From positions 9,518,351-9,582,350 of the forward strand of contig JAKZAN010000006.1 in assembly GCA_023053545.1 (NCBI GenBank): a stretch of DNA of 64,000 nucleotides, read 5' to 3'. The translations under genes were made by a program, and so were the position numbers. Below the pieces are notes generated by a model. That model saw nothing but the letters and a program-made list of their open reading frames with translations, had not been told where the DNA came from and made no database searches. Origin of the DNA: Lepidurus packardi (taxonomy: Eukaryota > Arthropoda > Branchiopoda > Notostraca > Triopsidae). Of this stretch, positions 36,398-50,200 are shown piece after piece (position 1 is the stretch's first letter; each line of letters opens with the position of its first letter).

Positions 36398-37556
36398 TAC
36401 AACTAGAATCTATAATTTATAAAAGTCCTTAGGATAAACTACGAAATAGGTCAACATTGACTATCTTACCAAGTGTATGTTTGGTTTGTTTTCTGTCTAA
36501 GCAACAATGCGACGCCGAGAGCATGGGAGGGAAATGGGACATGAACAGTGCAACACAAACCTGCAAGTCCTCACGATTGGCTTAAAAATATTATCATTGT
36601 GGCGGAAAAGGTGGGGTTAACTTTATTTTTCGAAACGAAAGTCACGAAATCAGAGCCATCTAACGTGAATGAATTACACAAAACGAAATTAACCCAGAAA
36701 ACGTGACTAGCTTGATAATAACTTTTTGAAATCCTTTAAATAGTTTATGTTATTGTTAAACATAATAATTATACTACGCTTGTATATACAAAATAGAGGA
36801 CGAATCATATGAACATAGTTTTGGCTTGGCCGTACAAAACTATAATACTTGGCCTGAAATATACTTCTTTTTATGGTTTTTCAGCAAGTCAATTGTATAA
36901 ACTGGCTATCTGAAAGACCATTCCTTATTCCGTTACTCTTTCCCTCAGTGCGTATTCTGCTTATTAGACGACAATGTTATGGGGCGATGGTCGCAATTTG
37001 CATACTGGTCGTCGTTTCCGGCGAGACGTGAATTATTTAGTGCGGAACTCATGTTTTCAAAGTAGAAACGGTATTTCCTGATTATAGAAATGCGTTTGTG
37101 TAGAGTGAAGGCCGAACTTCCAGGTCGACGACCTTCGCACTTCTTGCATTATGCATGATGTGCAGAAGGGCATTCTGTGCGTCAACTCTCCATGCAACTT
37201 TTTGTCTTGAGTTATATTTTTTTTTCTTGAAATTATTCGACATCTTTCTCCACTCTCGGCGGAAATGGCAGCTTTAACAGCAGCTTAACAACGGTAAGAG
37301 CAGCAAACCCTTTAGTTTTCTAAAGAGCTTTCTCCAGCAATATAAACCAGCATTTTTCTTCTTTCATAATGGCACCTTTCTCGCAAAGCATCCCAAGTAA
37401 ACCAGTGCAAGATGACCGCGTTTCCTTGTTTGCAAGAAAACCTTCTTTAAAAACAATGTACAGATTACTATTTCATTTTTCTTGTATTATCCGGTGTTCA
37501 ATAATTTGTGCCAATTGCTAACGGCAAGCAAATAAAGCACAATAATTAGTCATGTT
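36398..37556. other. No gene recognised
   Basis: The first part should hold the promoter of the COX14-like ORF and MCEE. The rest is AT-rich and without recognisable features. Confidence 0.5.
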
Positions 37557-39029
37557 GAGGCTCTCGTACAGCTTAGCTTTCTCTCACACGATAGCATTGG
37601 GAAAGTGGAAGCAACCTTACGTAAGAAGCAGTGGCGGCATTTCAGATTTAGGCTAGCGGGTGCAAACTCAGCTCCCCCGGATGCAAATCCTGTCAATGTA
37701 TCCGGAGTTCGTTTTATCGAATGCAATTCTTCATAATCTGTGGCCTTTTGATTCGTTCACTTTAAATATTTGCTAAAGCAGAGTTCGTTATAAGGAGATT
37801 TCAGTGCACGTAGCTGTTTCTTATTAGCATACCCATGCAATCTATAAAATTATTACATAATTATTAACTATATGCTTTCTGAAATCTAATGCGTTTATTT
37901 CGCTAAAGATTGTTTACATAATGGGTACCCTCGAGGCCTCATCTGCGCAAAATCGTCAATCAGATCGTCGTAACGTAGATTTTTTAACTCTTTCGTTTAT
38001 GAAGCAATAGCGAACAAAACAGTTAGTTGCTCGTCTCCCGTTGTTTGCCGCAAATTTGTTTTCACCCTTTTCAGTAATGGAAAAAGCGTTACAGGTAAGC
38101 AGAAGACTAGATCAAGTAGTTTTATCACTTCGCTGAAAGCGAATGGCGTCCTATTAAGATATCCCTCATTACGTGTACAGCAGAGATTTTAATGCTCGCA
38201 CACTGAAGATCAGTTCTGAACTCCCTCTCCAACTGGACGCCATTTACAGCTTTTTCTCTTTGTAGAAGACATAACGCAGACTTGAGCTGCTGCTCTAGTG
38301 ACAAAACGTCAAAGAGCACATTTTTGTGGGCGTTCACAATTTCCAAATGCGTACGAGAAATAGTTTGACCCTTTGTTAAATATAGTCATTGCTCTCAGCA
38401 AGTTTGAATGATGTGCTAACATCTGGTGAATCTCTGCCAAAAAGTGATCAACACACGGGTAAAAAAAAATCCCATAGGGGATGGAAGGGTTCGCTCTGGA
38501 GGAAAGAATGCATCTCTGAAAGCGCTAGCGACAAAGACAAGCGCCAAGGGGATGCTCGGAACCTCACAAAAACCAAGGTGAAAAAAGAAAAGAAGAGTAT
38601 GCTTAAAACTTACATGTTTATTTTCCACTATTTTCCGATCATTTAAGTTAAGATTTTCAAGCAATCTGAGGGCTTGAAAATCAGCAGCTTTCAAAGCCAG
38701 GGGGTGCAATTGCATCCCCCAAAACCTCCAAATGCAGCCACTGGTAAGAAGTACGCAAGGTTTTTACAACACTTTTCTACAGTAATGTAGGCTGTACCAA
38801 AATGAAATGCAAGACAATTTTATAGATGTTTAATTTTGCCTTCACTAATCTAAAAAGTCCAAGCTAATTGTTCACCTACGCAAAAAGAAATCACATTTGG
38901 ACACAGAAATTAACTAGAAATTAAATATACATTCATCCTGCTTTCCGTTTCGTGCACAAAGTAATGCGTGTTCAAACGCACCCATAACAAAACACTGTGC
39001 GCTTCTTTTTGGTAAGTATACGGGATCTC
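37557..39029 (+). mobile_element. MITE family A copy interrupted by a hAT element
   Basis: The left part (ctcgtacagcttagctttct, cacgatagcattgggaaag) matches the 5809 element. The right part resumes at 38752 with tacgcaaggtttttacaac and includes gcgtgttcaaacgcaccc, ending gtatacgggatctc. About 1.1 kb of unrelated hAT sequence separates the halves. Confidence 0.7.
37629..38743. mobile_element. hAT-type element with 8-bp target duplication
   Basis: Terminal repeats CAGTGGCGGCATTT and the complement of CAGTGGCTGCATTT bound a 1115-bp element. The exact 8-bp duplication GTAAGAAG flanks it (37621-37628 and 38744-38751), the hAT signature. Minus-strand frames at 38125-38346 and 38416-38715 are probably degenerate internal sequence. 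No intact transposase was recognised, so it is likely non-autonomous. Confidence 0.9.
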
Positions 39030-40514
39030 AAACTACAAAAATCGTAGTTTTATCACTAGAAAACTATAGTATCTATTATACCAAGGAAAATCATATAATG
39101 AAAATGCTAACCTTGTAATAAAGAAATCACAACTATAATAAAAAATTTGCAAATCTTTAAAAAAACATTTATTCCAAGACTTTTCTATATGACAAATATA
39201 ATTCGCAGACAAACGCTTAGGAATTTCTTACTGCCTTTTGAAAACATACAATTGTAAGATTTTAACCTTCTAAATGATTAGGAATATGTAAAAAGGAGAA
39301 AAAAAAATACTATACAACAAATTTATTCTTGGGTACTATAAGTTATAACGTCTGAGTTTTTCCACGGAAACATTATTTTCTTTTAGTCGCAAAATAAGGT
39401 AATTCAACCGTATAGTTTTGCCTATAAGGCTTATTTACTTTTCCCCTCACGATAAAATAATGGGAAATTGTGCAACGCGTGGGAGTATCATGATGTTATT
39501 ATTGCACACAACTGTGGTGACCCGTAACATCCTAACGGTAGTACACCAATGAGCCGTAACAATAGCAGAAATGTCAAACTGTGTTGTGCCGTTATGCTTT
39601 TGTTCCTACAACTATTAGTCGATGGCGGTAAACATGGAACGTTCTGTCACGCTGCTCCAGTGACCTGTTGGTACCTTTTTAGGTAGTTTAGTGGGTGATA
39701 TGGGGTTGTCGAGGAAAAATACATTTCAATTTCGACTCCCTTGCGTACATTTCAACGCGGCCGAATTCTAACAAACTTTTTAAAACACACTTGCTCGGAT
39801 ATTCACCCAACAATTGACCGTCACCGTTAGTAATACATTTTTCACTTTTAGCACGAAAGAATAAAGAGTACTGCCAAATATCCCAAATAAGTAGTGAACG
39901 AGGGTACGTGGAAGTAAGTCCAATCGTCCTCTTGAGCTCCGATCCTCACTTATGAAAACATATATAACGCTTGGCTGTTGCTCATGACCCGGAAGAATTG
40001 TTCGCTCTAACCTCCAGGAACCGAGGAAAAACCATATTGGAATGGAATGGGAACTTAGGATTTGGTGAAAAAAAAAAGATTCCAGAAGCCCCTCCAGGCG
40101 TTTCCTTTCTCAAAGCAGCTCACCTAGCCAGGAATGCTCATAAGACGCGCACCAGCAAAAGCAAAAAGGTCAGGATATTATGGCCCCAGGATACTACCCT
40201 CCCTTTCCTGGGAGAGCAAACGTGCAAGAACTTACCACGTAAACAGTTGGGAAAACAGGATCCTCAAGTTAACCAGCGAAGACGTCCGAGTTGAGAGTCA
40301 GTCGCATCACAATTGTCTTCGAAGCCACACTATAACGTTTCCTCCCAAGTTATTCGCAACAGTTGTACCAAGTTTCGACCGTTGCTGCCATGATCGACTT
40401 TGCTTGAGGATTGAATTTGGTGTACCATCTTTAGTGTATATGCAATACATTGTATCCTTGATAGTGAACCGAGAATATTTGTTACTTCGAAAGTGCCATT
40501 CAGCTTTGTGAAAC
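39030..40514. other. 5' flank of mas; no gene
   Basis: AT-rich. A TATA-like tatataacgc lies near 39961. Two overlapping plus-strand frames between 39971 and 40511 have no recognisable content and may be 5' UTR or chance. Confidence 0.4.
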
Positions 40515-43500
40515 ATGCTGATGAAAAGAACATTGAATTGGCGAGTATTGGTGGTCGCTCTGTGTTTAGTACCGTTAGTGGCATCGCAAGCGCCAGCTTC
40601 ACCGTCAGCCACGTCAAATGCAGAAGCTGCAGTCTCAACGCCAGGACCTGTGAGATCGCCAGCACCATCCCCTAATGGTCAGCCAAATAAACCTAGACCA
40701 CAGCCGCCACAACAGCCTAGTTTGGCAGGCAGCCTACTGTCAGGTAAATGAACTTTCCTTCTTGGCTATGCTTATCACAAGACACGAATAAAAAGCACAG
40801 TTAAAGCTATACCTGATCCTCTTGAGGTGACTTCGAGCATGGTTTGGAGCTTTCGAATAGCTTCGGTCTGGTATCCCTAATTTGCATATCAGATTCAAGT
40901 CGGATGACTAAGACCAAGTACTGATATTTGGAAAAGAAAATCACTGGGGATATCCTGAACGGAAGTGAATTCAGGTCAAATACGAACTTGCAGATCCTGA
41001 TGTCTTAAACCAGCACAAGTTCAGGGTGCGACTTCAAACACTTGGGGAAATACCCTACATACAAAACGTTCCGTGTCAGGGAAATGTGAATTCGTCGTCA
41101 CATCCTGATAGACAAAAAAGACGAGACTACGCCTTGACGTAGATGCTTTTTTTTATCCTCATTTAGAGTAATAGGTTTTCGGTACACAACATATACACCT
41201 TAACGAATTTAGTGTTCACAAAACAGGGAGTTTTTAAGTTCTTAATACTGCATTAGGTTTATTTCTTGAAGCACTTTTTTAGACACATTATGGGAAGTAT
41301 CAGTAAGTCGATTTTAACTAGTATTGTTAGATTCGTAGCAGAACTTCATTAACTATTAGATTGATGGATTAGCTAAGTTCATTTTTTAGTAGGGAGAAAT
41401 GATAAATTGTGGGATAATGTTCAATGTTTGGAGACCATTTAAAATTTTTAGTTTTGCTCCGTTTAAAAAGCTATTTAACAGTATACGTTTATTTTTATCA
41501 TGCGCTTATTTTTAGCATGTAAACCAATTACTGTACACTTACATAGCATTCGGTGTACCGTTAACCAACCTTCCAGGTAAACCTCTTAAGTTGAAATCAA
41601 GTAGATGCTTACGGGAAGTTTCCCGTTGCTATACAGATAGCAATAACCACCTGGATGAAGTTTAAATAACCTTTTTCCCTCGCAGGGTTTAGTGTAACAA
41701 AGATTCCTGTAGGCTGAAATGAAAGGTTAATGCATTTGGTCGGTAAACTCCTCCCGAGCTAATGTATGCAGGTTGAAAAGTAAAGTGGCCGTGACCTGGC
41801 GCCTCAAGGGCTCCTTCCACACCACTGTCAAAGTCAAGGCTCAATACCACTATGGTATCTTGACCAAATCTGTACGTAATACGTCAGAAGAATTCGCCCC
41901 TGGCTCCAAACACCCGTTTTTGGCCCAGTCCCGTTACCAAAATTGCCCTCTGTCTGCTAGAATAAGATCCATTGCATAGCCAAAAGGATCATAAACCGTC
42001 TTACATGTCTTATATATAATTTCCTACAGAATGTATTTTTAAAGCGTTCACCTTAAAAACATGTTGGTTCTTAATTAGGCCTTATATATTGCAGGTCTTT
42101 TTGATACATTGACGACTACAGCTACGAGCAAAAATTGTCCTGGAAGATGCGTCCATGCGCTAGCGGCTTTACTTTGCGACGCTGTCTTGGACAATATTAC
42201 GTGCCCACAGAACATGCGATGCTGTGTAGATAAGCCTGCCACGCCTCGCCCTAACAGGCCCACAAGGCCGCCTACTACTCAAATACCCCAAGAACGCAAA
42301 CCAGCTGAGGATCCCAGTGCTTCTGCAGCATCGAGTTCAAGTTCTCAAATGACTGCGGCTGTTACCCAAAAGTCGACTATGACGAGTACTGACAAACCTA
42401 GCTCGACAACTACGACAACGACACAAAAACCTACAACGACTTCTCCTAGTACTACGACTACTAGACCACCTACGACTAGTTTGACTACCTTGCAGAAAGT
42501 AACGCAGACAACAACTCTACCTACGACAACAACGACAGTACCAACTACGACTACTACGACAACAACCCGCAAACCCACGACCACAACTCCCATTCGCACT
42601 ACGACCCGACCAGTGACTCAAACTACTACAACGACAACGCCTCAAACGACAACGACTACCTCAACTACGACGACTGCTAAACCTAAGACAAGTAAACCAG
42701 TTACCACCACTACAGACGGTGCGATAGAAGAGGATGATCTAGAGGTAAGGGCATTCAACACAACTGAGATACGATTCCTAATGCGGTCTGTGTCTCTGCT
42801 AGGAGGTAGAAGAGGAGGAATTTGAAGAAGAGGTTGCAGTCACGGACAAGTCATCCTTGCCAGCCCTTCCTGATGCTCAAGCCTATTCAGGTAACGGTGT
42901 GCGCGTTTGTCCGGGAGTTTGCGTCGCTTCGCGCATTTCCGCATATTGCGAAGCTGTCCTCAACGTGGATGGCTTGTGTAAAACGGATTTGCGATGCTGT
43001 GTATCGAAAGACTTATTCGGCGATCGTCGTCCTCCACCCGAGTTAGTTATTCTTAATGGCGGAGGAACACACAGTCATGATCCTAATAAGCCACCCATGC
43101 CTCAAACACCGCCCGTGATCCCTATTTCGTCGTTCATTTCAACGAGCTCGTCGTCATCTCCATCGACTCCTACAGCTGTTAGCACAACCCAAGCCCTTCC
43201 CACCCAACGTATCCAGCAACCTCAGGAGACTACGACCACACTCAGCCCTAACATCCCGGATAACCGCCGCTGCTTAGGTACTTGTGTCACAGGGTTCTTC
43301 TCGTATCTTTGTGATTTCGTAGACCCAAAGGCTATATGTCCCAACGGTGGCCGCTGTTGCATAAACCGAAAAGAGGGACCCAGCGATCCCAATAATCGAC
43401 CTCCTGCTGGTACGCAACATCCACCTCCTACTAGGTCCCCACCTCCACCAAACCGTCCAGTGTCCAGAGCTCCTCCTCCGACTACCACAACTACGACTAC

Positions 43501-46010
43501 CACGCCCAAACCGATTCCAACTACCACCCGACCTATCCGCTGCCCAGGAGTTTGTATGAACGCCTTGATGGCCGCTGTCATTTGCAGTCGACCTTCAATT
43601 ATCTTACCGGACCGAAAATTGTGCGAAACAGGCTCCGTCTGCTGCGCTCCCGACAGACAAGTTCCGTCCAGCGCTGGAACGCCTGCTGCCTCGACTCTCA
43701 AACCCTCTGCTAATACCAATAACGCAAATCGCGACCCTCTCCCAAGACCAGCACCCAAACCTAGTGGAGGATTCTCCGACATTCCTCTAGGCTCAATTTT
43801 CGAGGCCCTGTTACCCCGACCAAGTCCAGTTACTCCTGTGAGGAACCAGGACAAGGCAGATTTGCCACCTCCTACGCAAAGACCACCGCCTACCTCAAGA
43901 CCGACGCCTCCTAAAGTTTTCACGACTACCGAAGCCGTTGTTGACAGCCGACCCATGTGTCCGGGTACTTGCATCGCACCTTTTCTATCCTTTACCTGCT
44001 TCAGTAAGTTTGCCCCTCTTACCATTTAATTACTGTACAAATTTAAAACCACATGAAAGGGATAGTTCAAACTTGCTTTTTACTTTAATAATAGGTAACG
44101 CTGAAATCACGGATCTTTTCAAATGTCCGAGTCCCAAAGTCTCTTGTTGTGCGCCGAAGTCCTCTATCAAGGATCTTAGGCCCGAAGCAGAGATTCCAGG
44201 GATTCCCGGATTCCAGGGTCCACAAGCAGAGATTCCCGGATTCCAGGGTCCACCCCATCAAGAGCAACCACCTCAACTTCAGTCTTATCAACCACAACCT
44301 TCATATCCGAGTCCTTCACCGTCTAACAGCTTAGGTATGAACGCAAACAAATAATTAATAAAATACTTCCTTCATTGGGAACCCGAATATTGCTATAATC
44401 AGAGATTCATTTTCCAACGGTAAAGTGCCAGTAAACGCTGCGCGACCCACAACGAAAGCTCCTTACAACAACAAGTTCGTTTGCGGAGTGAAAGGTACTT
44501 CCAGGAACGCCCGGGTCGTTGGTGGAGAAGACGCTCTGCCCGGCGAGTATTGCTGGCAAGTTGCGCTCATCAACTCATTGAACCAATACCTCTGCGGTGG
44601 GGCATTGATAGGAACCCAGTGGATTCTCACGGCGGCCCACTGCGTCACCAAGTAAAAACTCACACACTTGAAGTTTGAAGTACATCTAATTTCTTTATTG
44701 CTTTTCGTTGCAAGCATTGTACGTTCCGGCGATGCTATTTATGTCCGGGTTGGTGATCATGATTTGACCAGCAAATACGGAAGTCCTGGAGCGCAAACCT
44801 TGCGAGTTGCTACAACGTACATCCACCATAACCACAACAGCCAAACCTTGGATAACGACATTGCCTTGCTGAAGTTGCATGGGCAAGCCGAATTAAAACC
44901 AGGAGTTTGCTTGGCCTGTCTACCTTCGCGTGGAGCTTCCCAAGAACCTGGCAAACGTTGCACCGTTACAGGCTACGGCTATATGGGAGAAAGTAAAAAT
45001 TTCATTTTTATTAATTTTGTTTCCTTTTCCAAGTATGGAATCTTACCTATGTTTGATATAGCGGGACCCATTCCCTTGAGAGTGAGAGAAGCTGAAGTTC
45101 CTGTGGTAAGCGATGGCGAATGCGTCCGCAAGATTAACGCGGTAACAGAGAAGATATTTATCTTGCCAGCTTCCAGTTTTTGCGCTGGTGGTGAAAATGG
45201 AAACGACGCTTGTCAGGTAAATCTTCCTACTAGTATTTTTCTGTTTAACAGTCATTCAAGCTTCACGTCATGTAGGAATTCCCGTACAGACAATTAGCAT
45301 ATCATTTTCAATTACAATAATTATAATAATAATATAATTTTTCGATTTTCAAGTAATTACCTCCCGGGAGCTAATTAGTAGTAACCTTCTGTATAGTTTA
45401 TTACACTTAGACTTGCACTTGACTTGCTAAACCCAAGCTACTGCAAGTAGACGCTTAGTGCTTGATATGGGTGCAACCAACTGAGATGTGTGTATTGCTT
45501 CTGTATATAAAATAGCAAGCGGGAAAACTTTGTAATCACCTGGTCAATTTGCATGAAACTTTTCTTAGCAAAAAAATACTAAAAGAATGTCCAGGGCATG
45601 ATAGTGTGCGAATTAAAAAAATCAAATAGGTTGAAAATTAGTTTTCATTTTCCATTTTCATTGCACCGGCTAGTTATACTTCGAAAAGCTATAACTAAAG
45701 GTTTAGAAATCCTTAAATGCATGTTATAGTTTCCGAATTTATTTACCTTAAAAATGTGTATTTGTTTATTGATTAGGATTTGTTGTATTGAATGATTGAA
45801 AGTTTTCAATCGAAATTAACCATTTTTTATTTCTTTTTACAGGGAGATGGAGGTGGTCCTCTAGTTTGCGAAGATGATGGATACTATGAGTTAACAGGCC
45901 TAGTGTCTTGGGGTTTCGGTTGTGGGCGGGCAGATGTGCCCGGAGTCTATGTCAAAGTATCTTCTTTTATCTCATGGATTAATCAAATAATTAGTGTTAA
46001 TAATGTTTAA
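40515..46010 (+). CDS. mas: Masquerade: secreted multi-clip serine protease homologue (inactive)
   Basis: Eight exons join in phase: 40515-40743, 42095-42744, 42803-44003, 44095-44334, 44405-44651, 44715-44992, 45062-45216, 45843-46010 (about 1055 residues; Drosophila mas is of similar size). A signal peptide (VLVVALCLVPLVASQA) comes first. Five disulfide-knot (clip-like) domains follow, near residues 91, 329, 449, 539 and 678, each CxGxC..C..CC. Between them lie a Thr-rich mucin-like stretch (about 150-270) and Pro-rich linkers. The protease-like domain starts at VVGGED (about 811). It keeps His (LTAAHCV) and Asp (DNDIALLKL), but the serine motif is GDGGGPLVC, so the nucleophile is Gly and the domain cannot cleave. 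In flies mas acts outside cells in muscle attachment and axon guidance; related crustacean proteins act in immunity and adhesion. The C-terminus (VSWGFGCGR, SWINQIISVNN) is very close to fly mas. Confidence 0.95.
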
Positions 46011-47297
46011 AGACATTTTATTATTGACACATCTTTTTTTATTTCATTGTGTTATTTTATACGTGGGAAAAACAAAAAGTCAGGAAATATCACCTAAATG
46101 TGGACGTTTCTTGCTGTAGGACTTTTTGTTTTTGCTCCCGTTCTATACTTGTATGTATAAGTATATCTATATCGCATTGCTTTGTGAACCGCTCCATGCA
46201 AAACTCGTAACCCATATTAAGGCACACCAGCTACGTGTCGCACGGCTCCCATTGAAACACACGCACTCTATATGTTATGTTGGGCATTTGTTTTAGGTTG
46301 CGGGAAAGGGATTGTGAAAATGACTGTTTATAGTACGAGTAACAGTAGCTGGGCGTGTATGTGAACCAAAACCACGGGACAGACTTGTTGTACAGAAACA
46401 AAACGGACTGTAAGGGATCACTGATAACTGGGGTATGTTTGAAAGGTTTATTTATTGGTGTGCGTGTATGAAATGGGGAAACTCGTTAAGACGTGTTATT
46501 GGGTTTCAAGTTGTGGATCTGAAAGTATTCACGAAATGTTTACAGACGCATGACTGACGTTTAGAGACTGCAGACCTTGTCGGAAGTACTTAAATTCGTT
46601 GTGAAATTACACCCCAGTGTATGTACTATATACGTTTTTTGGACTTATAAAACCCGACCTTGTTTTTTCCACAATTTTTGATCCGTGATCGGTATTTACA
46701 CGATTTTTTCGATTTGGGAAGATTTGGGTGGCCGAGGCGGTGGCAGTGTACCCAATACTCATGGACGTCTCGCTCCATTGAACTATTCCACTTAATCCTC
46801 CCAGCTTCCTCCAAACCGGAAATCGAGCAGGTGAGATTTGAGGCCGATTACATGTAGGAGGGATGATTTCCCCTCCACCCACTCCCACCCACCACCACCC
46901 TTCCTTGGGTAAAAGAGATAGAATTAGATAAAGAGGAGCGAAAGAAAATAAGCGGGTCAGGACTTCAGGGGTGGGGTTAAGCTCAAGGGGTCAACCCGCC
47001 AATCAGCATGTTATAGTACCGCTCTCCTCTCTGTGGAGCCCACCCCAATTTTGTTATCCATGCTACTTGCCTGGGATGAACGACTATTTTTATCGTCATT
47101 GGCACGGCATCGCTGATGAGTTAACCTTGTTATTTTTTGATCCACTGAACTCGTAACAGTTTAATTATAGCCCCTGTGAAGCAAATAAGCACTCCACTAG
47201 TCTGCTTCGGGAGGAAAACCTAGTACGTCTTCGGGTTGATATTTTTCATATTTAGCTAGAAAATTTTATTTAGTTAAGAGACGCAAAGACAGATAGA
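46011..47297. other. mas-ro intergenic spacer
   Basis: Contains mas 3' UTR and ro upstream sequence. A CCACC/TCCC-rich patch near 46865-46905 is the only notable composition. No coding exon was recognised. Confidence 0.5.
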
Positions 47298-50200
47298 ATG
47301 TCTGTCCCAGTGAAGAAGACCATGTCTCCTGCCGAGTTTTTCGCAAAGTTGTACAGTGAATGTGACCAGAAGCATACTAAAGGGATGGAAGAGGTCAAAA
47401 CTGCCAGCGACGTTGTAGTGGACCTTGATGGGAAAGTTGGTCAGAGTCCTCCGACTACCCCACGAGTCATTTCATTGAGCGCTACTTCTACTCCTTCGTC
47501 GACGCAGTCCTCCAATACTACGAGTCCCAGTTTGGTACCTTGGTCACCCATGCCTTGGGTATTGCCTTATCCCAACTTGACCGAGCCTTATCTGGACAAC
47601 TTGGGTGATTTGCAGCACAGTCGGAATATGGCAGCCTTTCGTAAGTACATTTCTCTCAGGAGTGTGTTGTTGTTGTACCCCACTTAGCATGCTTTATTAC
47701 AAGAAAATAAAATTGTGGGGAATACAAATAGGATGTTTAGCGTGACTTGGGCATGTGTGCGCAATTTGTTAGGGGTCACGAAGGCGGCTCAAGTTAATCG
47801 AGCCGGTAAGGGATTTTTTTTTTCGAGAGATAGAGTGAGTTTCCTGCAAAAACGCATGGGATGACACCTGGATGGGCCTCGTTTGGCTAATAGGAGTGGG
47901 AGTCGTAAAAAGGGGGAAACAATTGGCTGGCCCATTAGGAACCGTATGTCTCATCCTCTATGGATGAGTGTGTAGTAGTGAAAAAATTAGGCGGCGGGGC
48001 TAATATAAAGGACTCAATGGACAAGAATCACGCAATTTCAGTAGATCGCATTCTCATTGCATGATTTTGGTCGCTTAGGGTCACGTGCGCATCATCATCA
48101 CTCCCAAACTATTGTCCTGGAAAAGAGCAGTGAGGGTAAAAACTCCCCATCATTTAACTTGGATGGGCATGTGGAGTATAGGGTAGAGCGGGTTATAGTT
48201 TAGGCTTGCCCTTAACCGTATTTAGTCGCAATAACTGTGTAAGCAGAGTTAGTAAGCAATACATGGAGTGTATAACCCTCCGCATCCTAATTGTTGCGTG
48301 TCTAAGGGTAACCGGTGCTTTTAGCCATTAATTTCTGTTTTACTTTCCCATAAAAAGTGACCTATTGTTATGCTCGTTTTTACTACTTCAACAGGGCTAA
48401 GGAATAAGTGACTATGTAGGAGTGAGCCGTAGGTATCGTATGTACCGTATGTGTATATGGGAAAATGGCCAAAAATGATCCGTCGATCCTTGGTTGCGGC
48501 GCTCTTTTCACCATGTATAATAGGGAGCGCTGATAGAAAAATGGTTATGCTAATTAAAAAGAAAAAGAGGGTGGGTTGGTCATGCTCTTCTTCTTTGGCT
48601 GCTTGCTTCTATACTGCTTCCTGTGCTTTACACCGGAAATAGGAATTTATGCGACGAAGGTGTGCATGGAGGACTCACATACAGCAGATATTCTAACAAA
48701 GGGTTATTTAGACACAGAGGGGTTAATGAGAAGCCCCCCTAAACAGATTTACCTAGCTAATCGGTGCATATACCCCTTACCCGCCCCTCTTTCATACATT
48801 CTACATCATCAGAAAGCTCGTATGATGTGAACTGAATGGATATAGGGTGCTTTCTTCGCCCCAGAGGGAGGAAACTGCTGTTTGTCGTTTGCGTAGAGGT
48901 ATAACTCTTAAAAGGTTAATACAGGTTAGCAGGGGGTTTTATACTTTGATATATTTCTGTGTCAAAGGGGAAAAGAGGTGTACAATTAATTAAACTATAA
49001 CCCACTGCAAAAAAAAACACCCATTGTGGGGTCTGACCCTGACTCATCTGGAAACGTGATGTGATTCACCCTCCATATAAACTTACACAATGAAACTATA
49101 TTACTATTTCCTGGGAAAAGTTCTTGTAATTTAACAATACGTTTATTGTAATTTATTATGATTATTTTCTAAGTGCAATGACGACTAAAGCATTTATAAT
49201 TCCGTATGTATTCTTCAAATATTATAAATCTAATGTATCTACATATTTCGGTAATAAAGTGCCTTTGAAAACCTGTGTAATCATGCAGTATAAAAGTTAT
49301 TATAACATTTTTATTGCAATATTATAATTGTTTATTTTATTACCTGCCGTACAATGAAACACACGTTAATTGATCCATTATAAGCAAAACACTTTGTAGT
49401 TTGGGAAGTTTGCTTAATGTAGAATATACGTTTCAATTCAGTTTGCAGTGAAAAAAATCCATGATAATATTGAAATTAATAATGGCACCTTGTGCCAATA
49501 ACACAGTGTAAAAGATTTGTAAGATTGCAATATAAGTGCAAAATTTAGAAGCAATTTATTTATAAAAAATAGAAGTACAATAGATATATGGGAATTGTCT
49601 TACAATTGAATATTATGTAACCTTTATGCCAATAAATAATTGTACAATTACAAACACATTTTACAATGTATACGGATCTAGGTAGTAAACTCTTCTAACA
49701 AAATGAAAATAATGTGTTATTAACATACTCATATCTTTCCTCATTTTATTGCTAACATACGGTTTGAATTTGCAAAATACCATAGAGCATAATGCCGACT
49801 ACATATTTTTTGCTATAACGAGAATTAGTCTAGTTTTTATAAAGCCTTGAACTAAATTGTTTAATTAATGTAGATTCGTGAATTAATTGTATGTCATTTA
49901 TTTTTGGCAGTGGCTCGTCGTCGACGGAAAGAAGCGAGGCAACGAAGACAGCGAACAACGTTTTCTAGTCAGCAAACTTTGCAGTTGGAATTGGAGTTCC
50001 AGAATAACGAATACATCTCCCGTCCGAGAAGAGCAGAGTTAGCAGGCTCTTTGCAACTCTCCGAAACGCAGATCAAAATATGGTTCCAAAACCGGCGTGC
50101 CAAAGACAAGCGCATCGAAAAGGCACATTTTGATCACCCATTCAGGTATGACAATTTCCATTTTATGGTAGTGTTTTTGCTGGCTCTCTTCGTACCTTCC

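Noticed and set aside
41773-41979. Open frame in mas intron 1 as an extra exon
   Set aside because: Exons 1 and 2 already join in phase and the frame has no similarity to mas.
42345-44025. Long minus-strand frames opposite mas
   Set aside because: Val/Gly runs are the antisense of Thr/Pro codon repeats in the mas linkers.
48576-48830. Frame with [12 protein letters not shown], like a copia-type RNase H end
   Set aside because: A single short match inside ro intron 1 with no other retroelement motif nearby.
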